Of a DNA stretch of 64,000 bases, positions 24,749 to 32,074 are shown one piece after another. The position numbers and the translations under genes are program-made. This stretch comes from Sipunculus nudus (Eukaryota; Annelida; Sipuncula; Golfingiida; Sipunculidae), in NCBI GenBank assembly GCA_026874595.1, contig CM049318.1, positions 31,902,956-31,966,955 of the forward strand, given 5' to 3'. How positions within the stretch are numbered: position 1 is the first letter of the stretch; every line of letters begins with the position of its first letter. Under the pieces are notes generated by a model. It did not search any database and was not told the DNA's origin. It was given only the letters and a program-made list of their open reading frames with translations.

Positions 24749-24993
24749 CTAAAGTGAAACATTATCAATCCCTGAGTGATGTGGTATCATTTATAAAAAT
24801 GTGGTCAACATTTTTACGTTTGCTTAGTGTAGTATCGCACTGCTTGGTAGAGACATTAACAGTAGGTCCAGTTAGAAGAAAAGTGTGCAGAACGGGAGCC
24901 GTACTCATAAGTCGCTTGACGCAGAAGTTGAAATGGGGAAAAGAAAGTGTCAGAGGCGAGTTTTCAGACACAGAAAGAGAGGGCGCGGTTTGA
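24745..24993 (+). CDS. Possible small protein, 82 aa, overlapping its neighbours
   Basis: The ATG at 24745 overlaps the TGA of the preceding gene. The product has a hydrophobic helix (VVSFIKMWSTFLRLLSVVSH) followed by a basic part. It overlaps the basic 59-aa frame at 24933 by 61 bases. Only one of the two may be real, and the basic frame looks more like a viral core peptide. Confidence 0.3.
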   Translation: MTKVKHYQSLSDVVSFIKMWSTFLRLLSVVSHCLVETLTVGPVRRKVCRTGAVLISRLTQKLKWGKESVRGEFSDTEREGAV

Positions 24994-25112
24994 TCAGCAA
25001 ATTGAAACGAGTCGTTGACAAAGTAGGTGGGCGCAGAAAAGCTAAACCAAAAATCAACAAAGCTCACAGGGACTTGATGGCGCGTTACCGTCGCCAAGGG
25101 TGGATATCGTGA
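24933..25112 (+). CDS. Small very basic protein, 59 aa, possible DNA-binding core peptide
   Basis: ATG at 24933. About one third of residues are Lys/Arg (MGKRKCQRRVFRHRKRGRG, GGRRKAKPKINKAHRD). Small Arg/Lys-rich proteins that condense the genome are common in adenovirus-like and Polinton-like elements, and composition is the only support. It sits between an acidic protein and a Cys-rich protein in the + strand block. Confidence 0.45.
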   Translation: MGKRKCQRRVFRHRKRGRGLISKLKRVVDKVGGRRKAKPKINKAHRDLMARYRRQGWIS

Positions 25113-25159
25113 AACGTATAAAGCCCGAAGCAGTTCAGTGTTTGCGTCTATTTGCAAAC

Positions 25160-26065
25160 ATGGAGAGTTACAATAACGAAGCGACTGTGGCGAGTTTGGA
25201 GCTGTTAGGATTAGAACACCACAGGTTTTGCGGTTGTGGTAGGGGGTTGAAATGTGAATTAGTTCGCCCTCGTGTTGAAAGGCGCAGTACATTTAATATC
25301 ACCTACGAAATGTGCCGTCGTGTATTTTGGTGTGACATGTGTTTAGCCGCTTGCCGTGGTACAATATCTTTTATGGTAAAATTGATGTTAAAAGGCTTGC
25401 TGGCAGGAATAAAACAGAAGATCGCTGAACAGGGTGAGTGTATGGTGTATGTGGTGGACAAGTTGGTTGAGCATGAGTGTATGGTGTATGTGGTGGACAA
25501 GTTGGTTGAGCAAGCAGAAAGTCCCTTCTTGTCTGTACATACCACAGACTTGACCCCGACACGCCGTTATCGTTACCAGGAATGTATGCGAGCAGATCAT
25601 TCCTTGCCTCCCGCGTACGTGGTGGAATGCAAAATGTTAGCAGCTATGAGCGAGGTGTACAATACCAAGGGCGGGATCCCAGGTTCCCTCGCTAAGGCCC
25701 ACGTAGCCGTTGATCTTATGAAGTTCAAAAGTCAGGTGAAACAAATGGTGAACGCGGAATTGTTCGAGCAGGAGACAGATTTAGAGGCTGAGGTAATTCT
25801 CCCCTGTTACGGTGTTCACGTTCCTGTCGGTTTAGATCTCGTTGACGTGACCGGTTACAAATACCGTGAAGGGTCCAGGTATTGTGAGAAGTTTGTGGCT
25901 ATGTACACAAAGCTCAGCCTTCACAAACATGGTGAAAACTACACAAAAGAGGATGAACTCTCACCGGTACCAAAATCTGACTGTTGTGGGGCAGGTGGAA
26001 GTGCAATGCCTGAAACGGAAATGGACTCCCAGCACGAAACAGAGTGTAAAGAAAAAACTAGCTGA
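25160..26065 (+). CDS. Cys-rich protein with internal 13-residue tandem duplication, 301 aa
   Basis: First ATG at 25160 (the open frame reaches back to 25100 without an ATG). A probable zinc-binding region lies at residues 25-75: HHRFCGCGRGLKCE and CRRVFWCDMCLAACRG. A perfect 39-bp tandem duplication (25435-25473 and 25474-25512) repeats ECMVYVVDKLVEH/Q. The C-terminal half is unrecognised. The frame ends at 26065 and the RING-encoding frame continues in another register, so one composite gene (Cys-rich N-terminus plus RING C-terminus) split by a frame change is possible. Confidence 0.6.
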   Translation: MESYNNEATVASLELLGLEHHRFCGCGRGLKCELVRPRVERRSTFNITYEMCRRVFWCDMCLAACRGTISFMVKLMLKGLLAGIKQKIAEQGECMVYVVDKLVEHECMVYVVDKLVEQAESPFLSVHTTDLTPTRRYRYQECMRADHSLPPAYVVECKMLAAMSEVYNTKGGIPGSLAKAHVAVDLMKFKSQVKQMVNAELFEQETDLEAEVILPCYGVHVPVGLDLVDVTGYKYREGSRYCEKFVAMYTKLSLHKHGENYTKEDELSPVPKSDCCGAGGSAMPETEMDSQHETECKEKTS

Positions 26066-26084
26066 CGTTATTCGAGAGTTCCTT

Positions 26085-26438
26085 ATGAACAGTTATTTTT
26101 ATGATGATGAAGGTACATTCCACGTCGTGCCCAGTTTACAACGCCTGCACGTGGACACAGTGAAACGTCAGTTTCACAGGTTAATCCACTTAAAGAGTCC
26201 TGTGAAAACAAAGAAAAGAAACAGTATAGTGCTAGACGTAGAGCAAAATCAAATGTTGTGCTTTTTGTGTGAAACAGAACCTGCTAGTTTAATGTTTTAT
26301 CCCTGTTATCACGTAGGTATATGTCTGACGTGCGCTGACAAGCGAAGTCACCGTGAAGGGAATTTGTGTTGTGCTATCGGTGGTAGTATATGTGAAGCTT
26401 ATGTGAACCTGGCGGAAAGGCTTAGCTATAAAGCCTGA
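26085..26438 (+). CDS. RING-finger protein, copy A; last Cys pair altered
   Basis: ATG at 26085; the frame is open upstream to about 25866. The C-terminal ~55 residues form an IAP-type C3HC4 RING: CFLCETEPA, then PCYHVGICLTC, then CCAIGG. RING domains of this type are E3 ubiquitin ligase modules, often used by viruses against apoptosis or immune factors. In this copy the final zinc-ligand Cys codon is GGT (Gly, 26379-26381), whereas the duplicate at 36499-36501 has TGT (Cys), so this RING is probably impaired. The duplication breakpoint (26244) lies inside this gene. Confidence 0.7.
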   Translation: MNSYFYDDEGTFHVVPSLQRLHVDTVKRQFHRLIHLKSPVKTKKRNSIVLDVEQNQMLCFLCETEPASLMFYPCYHVGICLTCADKRSHREGNLCCAIGGSICEAYVNLAERLSYKA

Positions 26439-26479
26439 GACGAGTAACATAACGTTGTCATTTAGTACCCGTATTTGCG

Positions 26480-27010
26480 ATGGAATTAACGGAAATTTGT
26501 TCGCTGTGCGCTTGTCCAATGTACATGGACTGTAATCATTTTTATGTGAAAAAAGGAGGGCTGGGAGATTTAGTTGAGGAAGATTTGGCTCCAGTGCAAC
26601 ACATGAAACAAGTGAAACTGAAAGGTTATGATTTCTGTTATCAGTATATCGCCGTGGGTCAAGGAGAGCATTGTTGTACTTGCGCTAAATCATTTGAAGT
26701 GACAGGTCACGGTGAAGAGCTGTTGCGTGAATTTAAAGGGATGTTCCGTGATATGTGTTTATATTTTCATAACAATCGTCAATCCTGGTTGAAAATGAAA
26801 CCCAAACAGACAACAAACAGTGAGAGGTTCACAGATTTTCTGAAGTGGGTGTGTGAAGATTTCTTTGCGAGATGGAGGTACGTGGAACTAGTGGTGCAAC
26901 GGGTACGACCGGAAATATTGGGGAAGTTAACCGTAAAAGCGGTGAGAGGGTTCCCCAGGCAGGTGATGGAAAGCGTCCGAAAGGATTGGGACACCGCAGT
27001 TTATCTATAA
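26480..27010 (+). CDS. Cys-rich unrecognised protein, copy A, 176 aa
   Basis: ATG at 26480, 41 bp after the RING gene. The N-terminus has paired cysteines (CSLCACPMYMDCNHF), and a second pair lies at about residue 72 (GEHCCTCAKSFEVTGHGEE), followed by a helical, Trp/Phe/Arg-rich second half. It may bind zinc, but no family is recognised. The HCCTC...GHGEELL stretch recalls CCDCKETGKCSRLLYD in the right-end gene at 61091-61456, so the two may be distant relatives (inference). A 95-codon alternative frame overlaps the 3' end at 26872-27159 and is probably chance. Confidence 0.65.
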   Translation: MELTEICSLCACPMYMDCNHFYVKKGGLGDLVEEDLAPVQHMKQVKLKGYDFCYQYIAVGQGEHCCTCAKSFEVTGHGEELLREFKGMFRDMCLYFHNNRQSWLKMKPKQTTNSERFTDFLKWVCEDFFARWRYVELVVQRVRPEILGKLTVKAVRGFPRQVMESVRKDWDTAVYL

Positions 27011-27166
27011 AAGAGAGGCTCTCCAATGTAAAGAGTTCAGTTTGTAAATGTTTCTGCACGTGTGCGAGCCCTTACGGTGCTAAAGCGCAGTTAAATGTGG
27101 AAACCCCTTTATCTGAAAACTTGGGAGCAGATGTACTTACGGCTTTGACTGTACTATAAATCAAGA

Positions 27167-27697
27167 ATGGCATACAAAGATGTGTCCCCGGTTGAAAGGT
27201 GGAAGAAACATTTGGCCAGCAGGACGATTTCAGCCGAGAGAGAATGGCGGTTCATGCGTGAAACATACGGAAAGTTTGATATGAACTTGAAAAGTAGTCA
27301 CAAATTTTCGATGAAAGAAGGTATCTCTGTGGACCGTGATACAGCCAGCGCAGTGTTTCGGTTGGACGGTATGTGGTACAAAGGTTTAGAACCGCATATG
27401 AAAATGTTTGAAAACAATGAGGACAAGCCAGACCCTGTAGCTTTCCAGCATGTGTTGGAACAGTTCGCCCTCAGCTTCAGAGCCAGTTTGTTCACCGTGA
27501 AATACAACCAGAAACCTCCCCCGTCAGAAAATTGTTTCGATGTGAATCCACTTACACGTAGTGAAAGGGCGAGCATTTTGGTCCGCGCCGCATTGGAATG
27601 TTTGGAGTGTTTCAACAAGATTTCACCGTTTGGAACAGTAGTTGTGCTATTCGCAAATGGAATGTACATATCCCCGAAGACTGGGATGTGCTGCTGA
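27167..27697 (+). CDS. Unrecognised protein, copy A, 176 aa
   Basis: ATG at 27167. The product is charged, with WKKHLASRTISAEREW at the N-terminus and a hydrophobic end (AALECLECFNKIS, GTVVVLFANGMYI). Its 3' 100 bases overlap the next gene in another frame. It has no Cys cluster, signal peptide or known domain. Both copies are fully open, which supports a real gene. Confidence 0.6.
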   Translation: MAYKDVSPVERWKKHLASRTISAEREWRFMRETYGKFDMNLKSSHKFSMKEGISVDRDTASAVFRLDGMWYKGLEPHMKMFENNEDKPDPVAFQHVLEQFALSFRASLFTVKYNQKPPPSENCFDVNPLTRSERASILVRAALECLECFNKISPFGTVVVLFANGMYISPKTGMCC

Positions 27698-28242
27698 GGT
27701 GTTTGATTCGCAGTTTGTGTGAGCTGGTTTGTCAAGTGTTGTACATGACGGACGATGAATCTCGCAATACAGCCGTGTGCTCGCACAACTCGTTCCTGGA
27801 TCTGATTTCATTGGTGCCCCACCTGCACGTGCACGTTCTCAACCTGTACAACGTACACGACTTTCATAGAGTGGGGCGTATATTTGCTGAAAACCCGCCT
27901 TCTTTCACAGCACACGCTTCGCTTTTTGTACAGTTCTACATGAATCATTTCCAGTACCGTTTTAGTCGTGAGCTTGATAGAATGGCGCTTGATAGGTATA
28001 ATTTAGATGAAAGATGCTTGCAGGCGGACACGGTTAGGAAAATGCTTGGTGAATGTGAAGAATACGTAAAGGATACGCTGAGCATCCAGCATGAGCAGAA
28101 ACAGAAACTGACCAACCGTTTGCAAAATATGAAGGTTGTCTTGTGTCCCGAGATCATTGGGGTGTTGGGTGAAAATAAAAAAGAGCGCCATGTGTTGATG
28201 GGAACGCTAAATGTAAAACAGGGTGGGGGTAATGATGTTTAA
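27598..28242 (+). CDS. Unrecognised protein, copy A, up to 214 aa, overlapping the preceding gene
   Basis: The most upstream ATG is at 27598, inside the previous gene; a later ATG (MTDDESRN) would avoid the overlap. Helical segments include LLRCLIRSLCELVCQVLYM and ASLFVQFYMNHFQYRFSREL, with a charged C-terminus rich in Lys/Gln. This is the last + strand gene before a convergent poly(A) region. No family is recognised. Alternatively the two overlapping frames are one gene joined by a frame change near 27650, since the first ends in a region where the second becomes well structured. Confidence 0.55.
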   Translation: MFGVFQQDFTVWNSSCAIRKWNVHIPEDWDVLLRCLIRSLCELVCQVLYMTDDESRNTAVCSHNSFLDLISLVPHLHVHVLNLYNVHDFHRVGRIFAENPPSFTAHASLFVQFYMNHFQYRFSRELDRMALDRYNLDERCLQADTVRKMLGECEEYVKDTLSIQHEQKQKLTNRLQNMKVVLCPEIIGVLGENKKERHVLMGTLNVKQGGGNDV

Positions 28243-28314
28243 TGCAATATATGATGAAAAGTAATCAGAAATGTATTATGCATAGATATATAAAACATAA
28301 AGCTTGTATTAGAG

Positions 28315-28329
28315 AATAAAAAGTTTATT
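28315..28329. terminator. Convergent poly(A) signals, copy A
   Basis: AATAAA on the + strand at 28315-28320 and AATAAA on the - strand at 28324-28329, between the 3' ends of a + strand gene (28242) and a - strand gene (28362). Compact back-to-back signals like this are typical of viral gene blocks. Confidence 0.7.
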
Positions 28330-28361
28330 GTACATAAAATATACAACCGTTGATAGTCTCT

Positions 28362-29048
28362 TCAACATCTCGTGGTGATAGGAGGGTATGTAATCCAAAT
28401 GAAATTGAGAATGTCTGTGAATGTTTGGAGTGTGAGAGTGACAGAATACTCCCAATCAAACACTTCCCTCACGTTGCCCGAACCCAGCACCTGTGAGAAT
28501 GACAGTTTGGTTTCGTTGGTGTGTTTGTCTGTCCTGATGTGTAACGCCACCGTAGGTTTTCCCATGCAATGGAAGTTCAGTAAACATTCCGGTATGTGTA
28601 AGTAGGTTCCCAATAAAGTAGGCACTTCTGCAAAATTACCCACCCCCCATAAAAGTGCATCTATGTTCACCGGGCATCCCGTTCTTCTGTCTTTCAACAA
28701 ACTGTTACCTCTGCTCCAGGGTGTCCATGTAAAGCCCACGCCTTGTTCTCCCTTTTCTAAGTCCACACCCACTGACAAGCTTTGAGGTTTCTTGTACGCT
28801 TCAATTTCTTCACGGTTACAGATTTCACACATATGGATATAAGCCATGAAACCCATACAATTGGTCGAATTTCTCTTTTCGTTCAGGTAAGCCGACCTTG
28901 AATCGTCACACTTGGGACAACCCCGTGTTATGAACCATCTTTCTCTGTTAAGGTTTCTTTTTATTTGGTATACCTTCCACACTTTAACCTGTGCGTTGTC
29001 CATCTTGTGCGGTTGTTGCCCCAAGAATGATGCTGTGTGTTCACTCAT
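28362..29048 (-). CDS. Unrecognised protein with two CxxC pairs, copy A, 228 aa
   Basis: ATG at 29048. Residues 43-80 carry a probable zinc ribbon: RGCPKCDDS and HMCEICNREE. The rest is beta-rich, with a C-terminus that reads like a structural or nucleic-acid-binding domain (LSFSQVLGSGNVREVFDWEY). It is the promoter-distal gene of the short reverse cluster 29.75-28.36 kb. No family is recognised. Copy B has a 10-bp deletion just after this stop and is longer by nine codons. Confidence 0.6.
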   Translation of the reverse strand: MSEHTASFLGQQPHKMDNAQVKVWKVYQIKRNLNRERWFITRGCPKCDDSRSAYLNEKRNSTNCMGFMAYIHMCEICNREEIEAYKKPQSLSVGVDLEKGEQGVGFTWTPWSRGNSLLKDRRTGCPVNIDALLWGVGNFAEVPTLLGTYLHIPECLLNFHCMGKPTVALHIRTDKHTNETKLSFSQVLGSGNVREVFDWEYSVTLTLQTFTDILNFIWITYPPITTRC

Positions 29049-29466
29049 AAGCACATTTATAAACTGTCCTGAGGTGAGCTTTTACCTGTGTCGGTCTTTT
29101 TTTACATACACCTTTTCTGAATGTTGCTTTACGTATTTTATTTCCTTTCATGGTCCAGGCTGGGATCCTGTTGGATCCTGTCTTCTTCTTGGATTTTTTA
29201 TCCTTTTCCTTTTTACCTTTTTCTTTACTTTTCAGTTGTTTTATCTTAGGCGTTCTTTTTTCCCATTTCCTTTCAAAGTGTTCAAATTGTTGACCGTAAC
29301 AGGTTTGATTTGCTAGTAGGAAAGCCCTTATGTTTTCTGCGGGTGGGATGTGAGATGCCACAGGGGAGGTGTGGCCTAACAGCTGAGCGGGTGGAGGTGC
29401 TGCTGGTGTAGAGAGAATTTGACCTGAAAGGGTGGTCAGAGGGACGAGTCCTATGGATTGTTGCAT
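29041..29466 (-). CDS. Lys-rich basic protein, copy A, 141 aa
   Basis: ATG at 29466. The N-terminal part is Pro/Ala-rich, and the second half is extremely Lys-rich (KQLKSKEKGKKEKDKKSKKK), suggesting nucleic acid binding. It overlaps the start of the 28362-29048 gene by a few bases. It could be a core or nucleoprotein component, which is inference from composition. Confidence 0.55.
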   Translation of the reverse strand: MQQSIGLVPLTTLSGQILSTPAAPPPAQLLGHTSPVASHIPPAENIRAFLLANQTCYGQQFEHFERKWEKRTPKIKQLKSKEKGKKEKDKKSKKKTGSNRIPAWTMKGNKIRKATFRKGVCKKRPTQVKAHLRTVYKCAYE

Positions 29467-29468
29467 GT

Positions 29469-29746
29469 TTAAAACCTGCGCTTGATTCTCTTCGTTCTAC
29501 GTGTCGTTTTCGTCCCTTTTCGTGCCCTGCGACCTGTGCGCATGGGTTTCCTTTCGTGGGTAACATAGGGTAACCCTTCCACAAGGTACAGGTTCCTTAC
29601 CACGGGTCTAGGGGGGAACGTATCTGGAGGGACTTCCCTCACCTTTGGCGGTCATGCATGGTGGTGGCTTTGTACAGGCGAGGGGGGACGGGTACAGGGG
29701 CTGCCATATGCAGGTCCTGACCTCGTAGGAAAGCTATTTGAGCCAT
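29469..29746 (-). pseudogene. Short Arg-rich core-like peptide with frame change, copy A
   Basis: The ATG at 29746 opens a 35-codon frame (MAQIAFLRGQDLHMAAP...) ending at 29639. A second frame, open from 29651 to a TAA at 29469-29471, ends in a strongly Arg/Lys-rich tail (RTGRRARKGTKTTRRTKR) but has no early ATG. The pair looks like one small protamine- or pX-like protein whose frame changes near 29640-29655. The change coincides with a splice-donor-like AAAG|GTGAGG, so splicing is an alternative to a frameshift. Copy B has the same arrangement. Confidence 0.45.
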
Positions 29747-29763
29747 CTTTCCCTTGGGGTGGG

Positions 29764-29770
29764 TATATAA
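29764..29770 (+). promoter_or_regulatory. TATA box, copy A
   Basis: TATATAA lies 39 bp upstream of the ATG at 29809, in a short divergent intergenic region. Spacing suits a pol II start just before the gene. Confidence 0.55.
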
Positions 29771-29808
29771 ACAGTTGTCAAGGTGTGGGATGTCATTTTC
29801 AACTGAAA

Positions 29809-30606
29809 ATGTCCAAGAGGAAAGCACAATTCCATATCACGGAGGCTGAAGAAGAATGGCAGGAGTTTACGAACTGGCAGAATACACACCAAACTTCAAA
29901 AAGAGCTGAAAAACCCCGCTATATGACGCGCGATATCAACTACATGCGGGTACCAAACTCGGAGGCGAGTAATTTCGTCTCGAACCTCCCTGAACATGTC
30001 AAATACGAACTCAGGGAGCGATGGGAGGCCATCCGGGACTTGTTGGATATGAACAAAAATGTCACTTTGGAAACGACGTTGAATTTAGGGTGTGTTTACA
30101 ACGTGTACAGTCCCGGGTACAAGCTGAAACTAAAAGAAGACCGTCAAGAAATTGTGAACAAATACATGGATGGTGTTTTTTGTCCCATGCTGGAAGGTAA
30201 GCCGGAATGCTTCTGGGAGGAGCTATACACCTCCACTGTGTCTTCTAAAGCCTACTCTCCCTATGTCAACAATTTTTTCCCGAACAGCCCTGCAGGGGAG
30301 AAACCAACCCTTGAGAACCTAAGGGCTTATTTAGAGGAGAAAACCCGGCACTGCATGAGTGTGATTTCGCCCTACCGTGAGTGTATAAGACACGTGTGCG
30401 AGCTGCGTCAGGGTCAGTTGCGCTTCTACATCTTCAAGACGCGGGACGTGGGTTTCGATCCGGAGCAAAGGATTAACACTTGGGAAAATTTGCTATTACG
30501 CGAAGCTGTTCTCAAAGGTGAGAAGTTGCGCCAGCTAACTGCTTACCTACCTCTGTTGGAAAATATCCCCGCCGACAGGAAAACCGTCGTTCAACATGCC
30601 GTTTGA
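29809..30606 (+). CDS. Unrecognised protein, copy A (intact), 265 aa
   Basis: ATG at 29809. The product is a soluble, charged, mostly helical protein (EAEEEWQEFTNWQNTHQ; KYELRERWEAIRDLLDMNK; NLGCVYNVYSPGYKLKLKED). No domain is recognised. Its 3' end overlaps the next gene by 11 bases, so the two probably share a transcript. This copy is open throughout; copy B has a nonsense codon (TCG to TAG) at 40477-40479. Confidence 0.65.
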   Translation: MSKRKAQFHITEAEEEWQEFTNWQNTHQTSKRAEKPRYMTRDINYMRVPNSEASNFVSNLPEHVKYELRERWEAIRDLLDMNKNVTLETTLNLGCVYNVYSPGYKLKLKEDRQEIVNKYMDGVFCPMLEGKPECFWEELYTSTVSSKAYSPYVNNFFPNSPAGEKPTLENLRAYLEEKTRHCMSVISPYRECIRHVCELRQGQLRFYIFKTRDVGFDPEQRINTWENLLLREAVLKGEKLRQLTAYLPLLENIPADRKTVVQHAV

Positions 30607-31243
30607 TAAGAACGCGACACAGACTCTTATCAGAGAATATTCTGAAAACCCTCAGAACTGTTTCCATTTGGGAACCTTTGAAATCAGCAATGTCAAGGGA
30701 AAACCTTTCGTGAAAAGTCGTTACTGTCTGGCTATGACTCCGGACTTTGTGCATGTGTACAAAAACCCCACACAGTTCCAACCTCACATGGAAAAGATTG
30801 TGAGCTTCACCCATGAAGAAATGGAATGTGTTTTAGGTCAGGTGGTCGATTGGGAAAGCGGCACCCTACCCATTGAAATTGAAATCGGTGGAGGGGTTAA
30901 AATATCCCTGATGAAAACAAAAGGGAACACCGGTGACGCCCGTTACGATTTGGTGCGTTCCATTTCTGTCGGGGGTACGGAGTACGATAAGAAATGGTAC
31001 CTGACAGAACAAGAACAGAGAGTGTTTTCATGCTCTTTCATGCCTGTGTGGACGGCTTTCTGTCGACAATTGAAAGCCAGTGTGAAAAACGTACCGACCA
31101 AAAGGAAGGCTCCAATGAATATGGATGTATTGGCAGATTTCGATGAAGAAAGCAGCCAGGCAGTTGACGAGGAAGCTCTGATGATGACAGACGGTATAAA
31201 ACAGGCAGACTGGATGTCAACCAGGCGACCACGTCACACTTGA
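30596..31243 (+). CDS. Unrecognised protein, copy A (intact), 215 aa
   Basis: ATG at 30596. Two beta-rich segments (KSRYCLAMTPDFVHVYKN and YDLVRSISVGGTEYDKKWYL) are each followed by a charged helix. This arrangement loosely recalls PC4-like single-strand DNA-binding folds, but the resemblance is weak and only a profile search could test it. The C-terminus is acidic with an Asp/Glu-rich FDEESSQAVDEEAL. Copy B has a 2-bp deletion near 41158 that changes the tail. Confidence 0.6.
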   Translation: MPFDKNATQTLIREYSENPQNCFHLGTFEISNVKGKPFVKSRYCLAMTPDFVHVYKNPTQFQPHMEKIVSFTHEEMECVLGQVVDWESGTLPIEIEIGGGVKISLMKTKGNTGDARYDLVRSISVGGTEYDKKWYLTEQEQRVFSCSFMPVWTAFCRQLKASVKNVPTKRKAPMNMDVLADFDEESSQAVDEEALMMTDGIKQADWMSTRRPRHT

Positions 31244-31300
31244 TTCATTCAGACTCGATTCGCATATGCATTCATTAACTAACAACAAATGTATTTTTTT

Positions 31301-31327
31301 TTTATTTATTTGTAAAAATAGAATAAA
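31301..31327. terminator. Convergent poly(A) signals, copy A
   Basis: AATAAATAAA on the - strand (31301-31310) and AATAAA on the + strand (31322-31327) lie between convergent genes ending at 31243 and 31339. The signals cross one another, so transcripts may overlap. Confidence 0.65.
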
Positions 31328-31338
31328 CAATGTAACCT

Positions 31339-32074
31339 TTACATAATGTCTTGTTGCATCGTTTGCAGTTGGAATGCGAGGGAAGGTTTCCCTGTTGTCT
31401 GTAGTTCGGCGGGTGTGGGTGGGTCAGCTTTCATTTCTTCTGTCTTCATTTCATTGCTTTCAGCATTTTTGTTGTGTTCATGGAATATTTTCTCGCAGAA
31501 CCATTTGTTCCTGGCGAAATCAGGAGGGTCCACGACATAATAATCTCGTATGACCTGTTTCATTGGAATCAGCGGCCAATCATTCATCAAACTTAATACG
31601 GTGACACAATGTTCACGGCAAACATCACTCTCAGGGTTGTATATGTCTTGCACGGGATACGGGTTTACGTCCACAGCGCTCAGTCCGAAATCATCTTGCA
31701 TTCTGGCGAGGAATTCGTTGACACCTCCCAGTACAGGTGGTAGTCCGTAGGAATAAAAAAAATTCAATGCAACAATGATTAACATATATAGCTTGCCAGT
31801 GTTGGCCTGGTTGAGAACGGGGGGCTACGTTACAAATCAGGCTGTAAGGGGGGTTTGGCGGTGCATGACTGAACACATATTCTACGTTCAGTTCGTCTGA
31901 TGCGTACACGCCTAAATATTGGGAAGGGTTTGTTTGGTAAACGTGTAGCATGGCACGGTTCAACGCCATGTCACTGAGTCCCCTGCCTCCCTTCACCTTT
32001 TCAACATAAGCCTGTTGGCGCAAGTGATTGACAGGTATAGGTTTCAAGCATTTACTTCCAACTAACAGAGACAT
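31339..32074 (-). pseudogene. PRO: Adenain-like cysteine protease, copy A, frame-shifted
   Basis: The first frame (ATG at 32074) carries the catalytic-His motif GQHWQAIYVNH at about residue 92. The frame changes at a T8 run near 31760 and continues as YSYGLPPVLGGVNEF and then PVQDIYNPESDVCREHC. The last holds the conserved Gln and the Cys of an adenovirus-type maturation protease. The acidic residue expected just before SYG is Tyr here. In this copy the residue after the catalytic Cys is Arg, whereas copy B has the usual Gly. The normal role is cleavage of capsid precursors. It overlaps the capsid gene by 23 bases. Confidence 0.75.

Noticed and set aside
24765-25292. Reverse-strand open frame of 175 codons
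   Set aside because: Antisense to the basic and Cys-rich + strand genes, with no domain.
27298-27786. Reverse-strand open frame of 162 codons (also at 37418-37906)
   Set aside because: Shadow of the + strand genes; duplicated only because the whole segment is.
31755-31770. T8 run in the protease as a programmed -1 slippery site (T TTT TTA)
   Set aside because: The heptamer is in phase, but the downstream protease frame is reached by a +1 (or -2) shift, not -1. A run-length change explains it better.
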